Origin: Streptomyces iconiensis | GTDB taxonomy: Bacteria > Actinomycetota > Actinomycetes > Streptomycetales > Streptomycetaceae | DNA: 64,000 nt | Assembly: GCF_028657195.3 (NCBI RefSeq) | Contig: NZ_JANCPR020000042.1 | Location: 17,117 to 81,116 of the forward strand | Reading direction: 5' to 3' | Part shown: positions 25,705-33,693 of the stretch, in pieces | How positions within the stretch are numbered: position 1 is the stretch's first letter | Layout: each line of letters starts with the position of its first letter | Position numbers and translations under genes: made by a program | Notes under the pieces: model-generated | What the model saw: only the letters and a program-made list of their open reading frames with translations | Told to the model about the DNA's origin: nothing | The model's database searches: none

Positions 25705-26475
25705 TCAGTCTCCGGTCATATGGCGCCCGCCGTCCGCGTGCACGATCTGCCCGGTGGTGACGGGCAGCCAGTCGGACAGCAGGGCGAGGCAGGTGCGGGC
25801 GACGGGCCCGGTGTCGTCCGGGTCCCAGCCGAGCGGCGAGCGCGCGTGCCAACCCGCTTCGAACGCGGGCCCGTTGTCGTCGATGTGCGCGGCGGCGAGC
25901 GTGCGCAGCGGTCCCGCGGCGACGAGGTTGACGCGGACGCGCTCGGGCCCCAGCTCGCGTGCGAGGTAGCGGGCGCAGGCTTCGAGGCCCGCCTTGGCCA
26001 CGCCCATCCAGCCGTACCCCGGCCAGGTGCGGCTTCCGTCGAAGCCGAGCCCGACGATCGAGGAGCCCTCCCGCAGCAGCGGGCGGCAGGCGGTGGCGAG
26101 GGCGGTGAGGGAGTAGACGGAGGTGTGCATGGCCGTGGCCACATCGGGCCAGGGCGCGTGCGGGAACCCCTTGTCCAGGCAGCTGGGCGGCGCGTACGCG
26201 ATGGCGTGCAGCACGCCGTCGACGCGGTCGGTGTGCTCGCCGAGCCGGTCGGCGAGGGTCGCGAGGTGGTCCTCGTCGGTGACGTCGAGGTCGACGACGG
26301 GCGCCGGCTGCGGCAGTCCCTCGGCCAGCCTGCGTACGAGGCTGGGCCTGCCGTACGCGGTCAGCACGATCTCGGCGCCCTCGCGCTGCGCGGCGCGGGC
26401 GACGGCGTAGGCGATGGAGCGCGGGGTGATGACACCGGTGATGACCAGCCTCTTCCCCTCAAGCAGGCCACTCAT
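25705..26475 (-). CDS. Enoyl-ACP reductase, FabI/InhA type
   Basis: 256 residues, ATG at 26475. NAD-binding start KRLVITGVITPRSIAYAVARA resembles InhA. The catalytic region is PGYGWMGVAKAGLEACARYLA (Tyr and Lys of the Y-x6-K motif), then RVRVNLVAAGPLRTLAA. It reduces the trans-2-enoyl-ACP double bond with NADH at the end of each elongation cycle. Its place in the LanKC operon indicates a dedicated acyl chain rather than housekeeping synthesis. It might also give resistance if the product or intermediate targets FabI; this is speculation. Confidence 0.9.
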   Translation of the reverse strand: MSGLLEGKRLVITGVITPRSIAYAVARAAQREGAEIVLTAYGRPSLVRRLAEGLPQPAPVVDLDVTDEDHLATLADRLGEHTDRVDGVLHAIAYAPPSCLDKGFPHAPWPDVATAMHTSVYSLTALATACRPLLREGSSIVGLGFDGSRTWPGYGWMGVAKAGLEACARYLARELGPERVRVNLVAAGPLRTLAAAHIDDNGPAFEAGWHARSPLGWDPDDTGPVARTCLALLSDWLPVTTGQIVHADGGRHMTGD

Positions 26476-26631
26476 CGGCCGTCCCCCTCTTCTCCGGTGA
26501 AGCTGTTGCTGTAACTGTTCGTGAAGCTGTTGCTGGGGCCGCCCTTGGCGCTTTGTGCGGGGCCGCTCGTGCCGCTGTTCGTCGGGCCGTCCCGTCACGG
26601 AGCCGTTCCCCATTGGCCGGTGCCGGGACCG

Positions 26632-26667
26632 GCTGGTGCCCCGCCCGGCATCGGACGGGGCACCAGC
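26632..26667. terminator. Hairpin directly after the precursor gene
   Basis: Perfect 12-base arms GCTGGTGCCCCG (26632-26643) and CGGGGCACCAGC (26656-26667) with a 12-base loop start 8 bases after the precursor stop on the minus strand. Such a hairpin could partly terminate or protect the 3' end, so that precursor mRNA exceeds that of the downstream enoyl reductase and arginase genes. Confidence 0.7.
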
Positions 26668-26675
26668 GCGGGGCG

Positions 26676-26762
26676 TCAGCAGCCGTTGCTGACGGAGCTG
26701 ACCAGGCGGGTGGTCTCCTCGGCGGGAGCCTCCAGGCCCTGAAGGTCCAGGATCTGCGACAT
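26676..26762 (-). CDS. Class III lanthipeptide (lipolanthine-type) precursor peptide
   Basis: 28 residues, ATG at 26762 with AGGAGG 9 bases upstream. The leader contains ILDLQGLEAP, matching the hydrophobic ILxLQ-type recognition helix of class III precursors. The C-terminal part is TTRLV followed by SSVSNGC and stop. The spacing Ser22-x-x-Ser25-x-x-Cys28 is that needed for a labionin or avionin ring, and the terminal Cys resembles lipolanthine precursors, where it is decarboxylated to give avionin. The only Arg (19) lies in the probable core. It sits 80 bases after the synthetase gene. Too short for automatic gene callers, hence easily missed. Confidence 0.88.
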   Translation of the reverse strand: MSQILDLQGLEAPAEETTRLVSSVSNGC

Positions 26763-26842
26763 AGTGGTTTTCCTCCTCTCCGGTTTTCCGTAAGAACCCG
26801 ATCGCACGACGTGCGGCGGGAGTCCGTTGTCCGGGCCGCGGC

Positions 26843-29452
26843 TCATGGGGCGCGGTCCGGGGCCAGGAAGGGCAGGGGCGCCCGGTTGCCGTCCAGCGCG
26901 GCCGACAGGGCGAGCAGGATTCCGGCGCTGCCGGTGGCCAGGTCCATGGAGAGCCTGCGCAGCTGCTCCCCGGGGAAGGCGAGCTGCCCCCGGTAGGACA
27001 TGGCGTGCCAGTGCAGTGCGGACAAGTGGTGGCGCAGCGCGGGGTCTTGGGCGTCGTCCCCTCCGGCTCCCGCACCCGTCGCGTCGTCGCGCCGCAGCCG
27101 GGCGAGCGCGGCGATCAGCCCTGCTCTGCCGCTGAACAGGTGCGGTTCCAGGGTGAATTCGACGCTGAGTGCCTGGCGCAGCCTGCCGAGTGCGGTGCGC
27201 AGCCTGGCGTCCTCGCGGTGTGCGAGCGCCTCGGCCGCGACGAGGGCGATGCCGGCGCTCCCCGTCTCCAGGTAGGGCAGCGTCCTGAAGCCGCCGTCAG
27301 CCTGGAGTGTGCCGTCCGGTGCCTCGGTGCACAGGTCGAGGTCGTGGTGCAGTGCGCGGAACGCGCTGTCCAGGTGCGGCGCGTGGCCCGTGGCCTCGTA
27401 CAGCCGCAGGAGGAAGAGCGCGGGTCCGCTCCAGCCCCGCAGCAGTCCGGCGCGGCTGCCGTGTCCCCGGGGCGCCCGGATGCCCGGGGCCTCGCCCGAG
27501 GCGACGGCTTCGGTGACGCGGCCGGCCAGCGCTGTGGCCTCGTCGCGGTAGGCGGCGGTACCCGTACGGGCGTGGAAGTGCAGGAGGTTCAGGCCGATAC
27601 CGGCCATGCCCCTGGCGAGGCTCGCGTCCCGTAGCGCTCCGGTGGCGGGCCGCGCTGCGTCGATCAGCTCTTCCGCCGCCGCACGGTGCCCGAACTCCTC
27701 CAGTACGTACGCGACTCCGTGCGCCCCGTCGTAGAAGCCGGCCCGCTCGGGCCGCTCCCGTACGGCGGCCCGCAGCAGCCAGTCCTCGTGCTCGGGGCTG
27801 TGCCCGGCGCCCGTGGTGCGCAGGGCCCAGAGGACACCGGCAGCGCCGTGCGCGAAGGTGAGGCCGTCGGCGGTGAACTGCCGTACGTCGCCGGGGAAGA
27901 GCCGGTCCTCGCGCTCGGGTGTGGCGGCCAGTTCGATGCCCCGTGCGAGGGAGTCGCGCAGCTCGGGCCAGCCGCTCGCGGCGGTGACGGTGCGGGGTGT
28001 GCGCAGCGGTTCGGGGGTCTGGCGGGACGGGGGTGCGAGCCGTGCGCCCAGCGTTCCTGCGGGCAGCGCGAAGCGTTCCTCGGCGGTACGGGCCTGCTGT
28101 GCGAGCCGGTCGGGGTCCAGCTCGCGCAGGTTGGTGAGCGGGAGGAGCAGCCAGATCCGCAGGGCTTCCAGCGCCTGGAGGTCCGCCTCGGTGCCGGTGG
28201 TGTCCGGTTCGGCGAACCCGGGGTTGCCCAGGCCCTTGCGTGCCGGGGAGTCCGCGTCGTCGGCCAGCTCGAAGTCGACCAGGGAGACGGTGTCTTCCTC
28301 CCCCTCCCCTGCCTCTCCTGCCCCGGAGCCGGAGTGCACCAGGATGTTGCCGGGGTGCAGGTCGCCGAAGGACATGCCGCGGGCGTGCACACCGGCGACG
28401 ATGCCGGCGATCTTCTCGACGAGGGCCAGCGCGCGCCGGGCGTAGGCGGCCGTCGCGCTCTCGCCGGGCGCGTGGTGGGTGAGCGGGTAGTGCGCGGCGA
28501 GCCAGGTCTGGAGCGTCTCGCCCGGCATCTTCCGCACGGCGAGGAAGTGGTGCTCCCACACCGTGCGGTACTCGTACAGCTCCGGTATGCCCGGCAGTCC
28601 GGCGAGGCGCTCCAGCGCCCGCCGTTCCCGCTGGAGGCGTGCCACGGCGTCGGCGCCTGTGCCGTCGAGCCCCGCGTGCGGGCGGGCCTCCTTCAGCACG
28701 GTCTCGCGTCCCGCGCTGTCGCGCCCCGCGTAGACGCCGCCGCCGTTGGAGAAGTGCAGGGCACTCTCGATGCGGTACGGGAAGTCGGCCGCCGAGCTCT
28801 CCTCCTCGTGCGCCGCGCGCTGCCGGGCGAGGAAGCCGGGCACCTCGACCCAGTCGGGTACCTCGAAGACGGGCCTGCGCCTGTCGGGTACGAGGGTGCC
28901 GTCGGGGCGTTCGACGGCGTGTACGGGTGTGCCGTCGTCGTCGGGGCACCACCGGGTCCTGAAGCCGCCGTACCGCACGTAGAGAGGTCCGTCCTCCCAG
29001 CGCAGGTCGGTGAGGATGTAGGGGCCCTCTTCGCCCTTGAGCCGCTGGCCGAGCGCGGTCAGGGTCTCGTGCAGCCGGTCGGGTTCGGGGTAGAGCGTGA
29101 CGAGCTTGCCGCTGGAGGAGCGGGGCGCGTACTTGAGGCTGTGGGCCGTCAGTACGTCGGTTCCGCGCAGGAACTTGAACGGGACGCGGTGCCGTACGCA
29201 GTACTCCCAGGCCGTCCCGACGAGCCGGCGTGCGTTGGCGGGGGTGCCGGATATGTGGATCTTCCAGCCCTGGTCCGCCATGCGGTGGTCCTCGGGCACG
29301 TGCACGATCCATACGTCGTTCTCGCGGCGGCGCCAGCCCTCGGCGGCCTCGGCGCGGGTCTGCGCGAACTCGCTCGCGCTGTCCCCGGCGGGCAGGTCGT
29401 AGAAGACGGGGTCGGCGTGGCAGTAGGGCTCGGCGGGTGGTCTCTCGCTCAT
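26843..29452 (-). CDS. Class III lanthipeptide synthetase (LanKC)
   Basis: 869 residues, ATG at 29452 overlapping the stop of the FabF-like gene. Order: N-terminal lyase domain (about 1-220: WKIHISGTPANARRLV, PFKFLRG, SSGKLVTLYP), Ser/Thr kinase domain (about 225-480: TVLKEARPH, FGDLHPGNILVHSG, VSLVDFELADD), and a cyclase-like domain (500-869: FAHGAAGVLWAL, GFYDGAHGVAYVL, LRGWSGPALFLLRLY, TGSAGIALV). The zinc-binding Cys/His residues of LanC are absent, which is characteristic of class III. It phosphorylates and eliminates Ser residues of the precursor and forms the labionin/avionin-type crosslink. Precursor gene lies immediately downstream. Confidence 0.95.
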   Translation of the reverse strand: MSERPPAEPYCHADPVFYDLPAGDSASEFAQTRAEAAEGWRRRENDVWIVHVPEDHRMADQGWKIHISGTPANARRLVGTAWEYCVRHRVPFKFLRGTDVLTAHSLKYAPRSSSGKLVTLYPEPDRLHETLTALGQRLKGEEGPYILTDLRWEDGPLYVRYGGFRTRWCPDDDGTPVHAVERPDGTLVPDRRRPVFEVPDWVEVPGFLARQRAAHEEESSAADFPYRIESALHFSNGGGVYAGRDSAGRETVLKEARPHAGLDGTGADAVARLQRERRALERLAGLPGIPELYEYRTVWEHHFLAVRKMPGETLQTWLAAHYPLTHHAPGESATAAYARRALALVEKIAGIVAGVHARGMSFGDLHPGNILVHSGSGAGEAGEGEEDTVSLVDFELADDADSPARKGLGNPGFAEPDTTGTEADLQALEALRIWLLLPLTNLRELDPDRLAQQARTAEERFALPAGTLGARLAPPSRQTPEPLRTPRTVTAASGWPELRDSLARGIELAATPEREDRLFPGDVRQFTADGLTFAHGAAGVLWALRTTGAGHSPEHEDWLLRAAVRERPERAGFYDGAHGVAYVLEEFGHRAAAEELIDAARPATGALRDASLARGMAGIGLNLLHFHARTGTAAYRDEATALAGRVTEAVASGEAPGIRAPRGHGSRAGLLRGWSGPALFLLRLYEATGHAPHLDSAFRALHHDLDLCTEAPDGTLQADGGFRTLPYLETGSAGIALVAAEALAHREDARLRTALGRLRQALSVEFTLEPHLFSGRAGLIAALARLRRDDATGAGAGGDDAQDPALRHHLSALHWHAMSYRGQLAFPGEQLRRLSMDLATGSAGILLALSAALDGNRAPLPFLAPDRAP

Positions 29453-30744
29453 CGCCGCACCTCCGTTCCCGTACCGGCGCCGGCAGCGTCCGTACCGGTG
29501 GCGGCGTCGGCAGCCCGGATGACCAGTACGGCGTTGTGCCCGCCGAAGCCGAAGGAGTTGCTGAGCACCGTGCGGGTGGAGCGGTGGCGCGCGGTGTGCG
29601 GGACGAAGTCCAGGCCGGTGTCCTCGGGTTCGTCGCAGTTGACGGTCGGCGGGAGGATTCCCGTGCGGATGGCCTGGATGGAGGCGATGGCCTCCACGGC
29701 GCCCGCGGCGCCGATCATGTGGCCGGTCATCGACTTGAGGGAGCTGATGGGCACGCGGGGTGCCAGGTCGCCGAAGACGGTGCGGATGGCGCGGCTCTCC
29801 ACGGCATCGTTGAGCCGGGTGCTCGTACCGTGTGCGCAGATGTAGTCGACGTCCGCGGGTGTGATCCCCGCGTCGGCCAGCGCGCCCGCCATCGCCTCGC
29901 GGGCGCCGAGCCCTTCGGGGTGCGGCTGCGTGGCGTGGAACGCGTCGGTCGTCGCCCCGTATCCGGCGATCTCGGCGAGCGGGACGGCACCGCGCCTGCG
30001 GGCGTGTCCGGCGGATTCGAGGACCACGACGCCGGCGCCCGAGGCGATGACGAAGCCGTCCCTGTCCTTGTCGAACGGGCGGGACGAGGCAGGCCCCTCC
30101 TGGCGGGAGAGAGCCCCGGCGTTGGCGGCTGCCGCGACATCGACCGGGTTGACCGCGTCGTCGGCGCCGCCCGCGATGACGACATCGGCGTATCCGTGCC
30201 GGATCAGCCGCATGCCGTCGCCGATACAGGTCGAACCCGTGGCGCAGGCGGTGGCGACACCGGCCGACAGGCCGCGGGTGCCGAACCGGGTGGCGATCTC
30301 GGTGGAGGAGCTGTCGAGCCCGCCGCCGGAGGCGAGGTACGGGGTCATGCCGCGCACCCCGTGGTCGCGCAGGTCCAGGACCGCCTGGTGGGTGAACTGC
30401 CCGGCGCCGTAGCCGGATCCGACCAGCACCGCCGTACGCGGCGCCAGTTCCTCATCCACCTTGAGCCCCGCCTGGTCGACCGCCTGCTGCGCCGCCGCGA
30501 TGGCGAACTGGGCGTGCCTGTCGATCCTGCGGGCGAACTTGTTGGGCATGTAGGCCCGCGCGTCGAACTCCTTGATCTCGCCGGCGAACCTGACGGGCAG
30601 CGCGTCGGTGCCGAACCGCGAGATGCGGTCGATGCCGCTGCGGCCCGCTGTGGCCGCCGCCCAGAAGTCGGTGACACCGGAGCCGAGCGGAGAGATCAGC
30701 CCGCAGCCGGTGACCACCACGCGGGGGCCGTTGGCGTTCTGCAT
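29449..30744 (-). CDS. Beta-ketoacyl-ACP synthase II (FabF-like)
   Basis: 431 residues, ATG at 30744 preceded by AGGAGG. The catalytic triad is complete: TACATGSTCIG (Cys167), HGTSTRLNDAVES, and KSMTGHMIGAAGAVE; the C-terminus has SNSFGFGGHNAVLV. It condenses malonyl units with the ACP-bound chain. It is the first gene of a five-gene operon with LanKC, precursor, enoyl reductase and arginase-family enzyme, which ties acyl-chain assembly directly to the peptide. Confidence 0.92.
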   Translation of the reverse strand: MQNANGPRVVVTGCGLISPLGSGVTDFWAAATAGRSGIDRISRFGTDALPVRFAGEIKEFDARAYMPNKFARRIDRHAQFAIAAAQQAVDQAGLKVDEELAPRTAVLVGSGYGAGQFTHQAVLDLRDHGVRGMTPYLASGGGLDSSSTEIATRFGTRGLSAGVATACATGSTCIGDGMRLIRHGYADVVIAGGADDAVNPVDVAAAANAGALSRQEGPASSRPFDKDRDGFVIASGAGVVVLESAGHARRRGAVPLAEIAGYGATTDAFHATQPHPEGLGAREAMAGALADAGITPADVDYICAHGTSTRLNDAVESRAIRTVFGDLAPRVPISSLKSMTGHMIGAAGAVEAIASIQAIRTGILPPTVNCDEPEDTGLDFVPHTARHRSTRTVLSNSFGFGGHNAVLVIRAADAATGTDAAGAGTGTEVRR

Positions 30745-30811
30745 GACGTTCCTCCTGTTCTCAGCTCCGTCGGCGGGGACAACCAGAGCCTGACACGGTC
30801 GCAACATCATA

Positions 30812-30826
30812 GTCAAGAAACTTGAC
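30812..30826. promoter_or_regulatory. GTCAAG-AAA-CTTGAC palindrome in the divergent fabF-like/diiron promoter
   Basis: A perfect 15-base inverted repeat (6-base arms, AAA centre) about 70 bases upstream of the FabF-like ATG. TTGACT read on the minus strand could be the -35 box of that gene, and a second TTGACG (30871-30876) lies on the plus side. It is the cleanest member of the recurrent cluster motif. Confidence 0.5.
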
Positions 30827-30948
30827 CCGACATCTTTCGACCAACCGCTGCCGCCCTCCCCATCTTAGATTGACGAACCGGCAATAGTGCGGTTGAGTCA
30901 GTGTCATGAACAGTCATATAGACCCCGTGCTGGTAATGGAGCATTGAC

Positions 30949-31941
30949 ATGGGTCGTTGGAGTACCTTGCTGCTCGATGACGCGTCGCTGAGCGAGATGC
31001 CCCGGCTCCCGGTGGCGGACGTACTGCGCCACGCGGACCTCGTCACCGAGCAGAAGCCGCACCCCAAGGCGCTCTACGAGCGCTGGGAGGACCAGCAGTG
31101 GTCGGCCCAGGCCATCGAACTGGGCCCCGACCGCGAAGACTTCGAGCGCCGGCTGCCCACAGACGCCCGCAAGCTCGTGGAAGAGGCCATCGCCACCTTC
31201 ATCATCGGCGAGTACACCGGGCTCGACCTGCTCGCGCCCATCCTCACCGGCGCACCCGACGAAGAGGGCCACCTCTACCTCGGCACCCAGGTCGCCGACG
31301 AGACCCGCCACACCCGCCTGATGCTGCGCCTGGGCGAGGAACTGCTCGGCCTGGACCCCGACCCGCAGCGCATGCTGGTCCAGGCGTGGAACATGGTGAC
31401 CCCGCCGCACCGCGACCTCAGCAGGCTGGAGACCGAGGTCATCCGCGACCTCCAGGAACACCCCTCCGACTACCGCCGCTGGCTGCGCGCCGTCGCCCTC
31501 TTCCACCTCATCACCGAGGGCGTCCTCGCACTCGTCGGCCAGCGCGCCATCATCAACGCGCTCTACGACATCCCGCTGCTCTCCGGCGTCAAGGCCGGCT
31601 TCACCGCCATGTGCAGGGACGAGTCACGCCACGTCAGCTACGGCCTGCACGCGCTGCGCCAGGGCGTGGCCGAGGGATACGGCGACGACATCCGCGACAT
31701 CGTCGAACAGGCGGGCCCCATCGCCCTGCGCATCGGCGAAGGCGGCGGCACCGCCGAAGGACCCCGCGGACTGTCCCTGCACGACCTCAGCATCGCCAGC
31801 CTGCACCGCCAGCTGCGCCAGGTCGGCATCGAGCGCAGCTTCGGCGACCACGTCGTCGGCCTCGCCACCAAGAACGCGCCCGCCGGCACCCCGGCACACA
31901 CCACCGAAGACAACGGAACCGAGAGGAACACACACTCATGA
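30949..31941 (+). CDS. Ferritin-like diiron protein (ribonucleotide reductase R2-like / R2lox type)
   Basis: 330 residues, ATG at 30949. The six diiron ligands of the R2 fold are all placed correctly: Glu88 (IIGEYTG), Glu118 and His121 (DETRH), Glu190 (LITEGV), Glu225 and His228 (DESRH). Length and pattern match R2-like ligand-binding oxidases rather than true ribonucleotide reductase, whose large subunit is absent. It overlaps the ACP gene by 4 bases and the ACP overlaps the P450. The natural reading is an oxygenase or desaturase acting on an ACP-bound acyl chain. A role on an amino acid or the peptide is possible. Confidence 0.8.
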   Translation: MGRWSTLLLDDASLSEMPRLPVADVLRHADLVTEQKPHPKALYERWEDQQWSAQAIELGPDREDFERRLPTDARKLVEEAIATFIIGEYTGLDLLAPILTGAPDEEGHLYLGTQVADETRHTRLMLRLGEELLGLDPDPQRMLVQAWNMVTPPHRDLSRLETEVIRDLQEHPSDYRRWLRAVALFHLITEGVLALVGQRAIINALYDIPLLSGVKAGFTAMCRDESRHVSYGLHALRQGVAEGYGDDIRDIVEQAGPIALRIGEGGGTAEGPRGLSLHDLSIASLHRQLRQVGIERSFGDHVVGLATKNAPAGTPAHTTEDNGTERNTHS

Positions 31942-32186
31942 CACGGGAATCGATCGTCTCCTCGCTCGCCGACATCCTCAACGAGGTCGCCGACGTCGAA
32001 CCCTCCGACGTGGCCTACGAGAAGACACTCGCCGAACTCGACGTCGACTCACTCGCGATGATCGAGATCATCGTCTCCATCGAGAAGGTCTTCTCGATCA
32101 GCCTGCCCGACGACGAGCTGAAGAGCCTGCGCACCGTCGGCGACATCGTGGACAAGGTCGAGAGCCAACTGGGCGCCGCGGCGTGA
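31938..32186 (+). CDS. Acyl carrier protein
   Basis: 82 residues, ATG at 31938 within an ATGA overlap. The phosphopantetheine site is LDVDSLAMIEI (Ser38), and the sequence shows the four-helix acidic pattern of type II ACPs. It is the only carrier protein in the cluster and should be shared by the AT, ketosynthases, KR and ER. Direct coupling to the diiron protein and P450 suggests these act on its cargo. Confidence 0.92.
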   Translation: MTRESIVSSLADILNEVADVEPSDVAYEKTLAELDVDSLAMIEIIVSIEKVFSISLPDDELKSLRTVGDIVDKVESQLGAAA

Positions 32187-33427
32187 CGGCCACGGCCGCC
32201 GAGCTGCGCAGGGCCGTACTCACCCTGTTCGACCCGCGCGGCTGCCCCGACCCGTACCCGCTCTACGCGCTGCTGCGGGACGAGGCACCCGTCTACCGCA
32301 CCCCCGAAGGCACCGTCATCGTCAGCCGGTTCACCGAGTGCGACAGGGTGCTGCGCGACTCCACCTTCCGCGTCGAGGACGAGGACTTCGTCGCCCGTAC
32401 GCTCCCGGAGCGCAAGGACAACATCACCGTCGTCTCCCTCATGGGCGAGATGGTCAACAAGAACTCGCCGCACCACGAACGGCTGCGCAGGCTGGTCAGC
32501 AAGGCGTTCACACCCCGCCGTGTCGCCGGGCTCAGGCCCGCCGTCGAACGCCTCGTCGACCAGCTCCTCGACGGCATGCAGGCCGAGGCAGCCGAGGGAC
32601 CCGTCGACCTGATGTCCCGCTTCGCGCTGCCGCTCCCGGTGACCGTCATCGGCGAACTGCTCGGCATCCCCGAGAACGAACGCGCCTGGTTCGGCCCCCG
32701 GGTCGAGACGGTGACGGCCGCCATCGAACGCGACCTGTCAGAGCCGTACCTCGCCGCGAGCGACACCGCCATGCGGGAACTGTGGGACAGGCTGGGCAAG
32801 CTGGCGGCCGACCGCCGCGCGGCACCGCGCGACGACATGCTCAGCACGCTCATCAAGGCACGCGACGAGGACGGGGACCGGCTCAGCGAACGCGAACTGC
32901 TCGCCAACCTCGTCCTGTTGTACTCCGCCGGATACGAGACGACGAGCAACCTGATCGGCAACGGACTCGTCGCGCTCCTGGAACGGCCCGAGCTGCTGGC
33001 GCGGCTGCGGGCCGAACCGGACGGCATCGACGCGTGGATCGAGGAGATGCTGCGCTTCGACCCGCCCGTCCAGATCGCCTCACGCTGGGCCGGAACCGAC
33101 ACCGAACTGGGCGGCGAGCCCGTCGGCGAGGGCACCTATGTGATCGCGCTGCTCGCCAGCGGGAACCGCGACCCCAGGCGGTTCGACGACCCGGAGAGCT
33201 TCGTACCCGGCAGGTCCGAGGGCTCCTCGCTGACGTTCGGCGCCGGGGCGCACTTCTGCCTCGGCGCCGCGCTGGCCCGGATGGAGGCGCAGATCGCCTT
33301 CCCCCGGCTCCTGGAACGGTTCGAGGACATCGTCCACGCGAACGGGCCCGCCCAGCCCCGCAGTTGGCTCACCGCGCTGCGCGGATACCCGGAGCTGCCG
33401 CTGAAACTGGTACCGCGCGGCACGTGA
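32183..33427 (+). CDS. Cytochrome P450
   Basis: 414 residues, GTG at 32183 overlapping the ACP stop. Motifs in order: I-helix AGYETTSNLIG, K-helix EEMLRFDPP (ExxR), and heme loop SLTFGAGAHFCLGAALARME with the axial Cys. It is a soluble class I bacterial P450 needing ferredoxin and reductase, which are not encoded nearby. Probable hydroxylation or desaturation of the acyl chain, given the coupling to the ACP. Confidence 0.93.
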   Translation: MTATAAELRRAVLTLFDPRGCPDPYPLYALLRDEAPVYRTPEGTVIVSRFTECDRVLRDSTFRVEDEDFVARTLPERKDNITVVSLMGEMVNKNSPHHERLRRLVSKAFTPRRVAGLRPAVERLVDQLLDGMQAEAAEGPVDLMSRFALPLPVTVIGELLGIPENERAWFGPRVETVTAAIERDLSEPYLAASDTAMRELWDRLGKLAADRRAAPRDDMLSTLIKARDEDGDRLSERELLANLVLLYSAGYETTSNLIGNGLVALLERPELLARLRAEPDGIDAWIEEMLRFDPPVQIASRWAGTDTELGGEPVGEGTYVIALLASGNRDPRRFDDPESFVPGRSEGSSLTFGAGAHFCLGAALARMEAQIAFPRLLERFEDIVHANGPAQPRSWLTALRGYPELPLKLVPRGT

Positions 33428-33623
33428 GGCGCGAGCACCACACGGACGCGCGCTCCTGTGCGAGCGGGCACCACGCGGGGCCCTGTCACGCGGGGTCCTG
33501 TGGCGAGCGGGCACCACGACAGGAGGGCCGGGACACGGGATGGCCACGACTCCCGCACCCGGCCCTCCGCCATGCGCGGGCCCACCTCACGCGTGACGCG
33601 CCGCACGCCGTGCCGGGCGGGAT

Positions 33624-33676
33624 GGGGCGGGGGCTGGGCCGGGACCCCGCCGGCTCCCCGCCCCAGCCCCCGCCCC
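33624..33676. terminator. Bidirectional terminator between convergent P450 and ligase genes
   Basis: 15-base perfect arms GGGGCGGGGGCTGGG (33624-33638) and CCCAGCCCCCGCCCC (33662-33676) around a 23-base loop. It lies 18 bases before the ligase stop, in a 266-base gap that otherwise contains degenerate repeats of GCGAGCGGGCACCACG and no gene. Confidence 0.75.
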
Positions 33677-33693
33677 TCAACCGGGGCCCGGCC

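Noticed and set aside
26476..27075. An N-terminally extended enoyl reductase running upstream through the precursor region
   Set aside because: The extension has low-complexity sequence, crosses the hairpin and the precursor gene, and the canonical FabI start is at 26475.
30949..31941. Ribonucleotide reductase small subunit
   Set aside because: Ligands match the R2 fold, but there is no large subunit and the genetic context is acyl metabolism; length and pattern suit R2lox-type proteins better.
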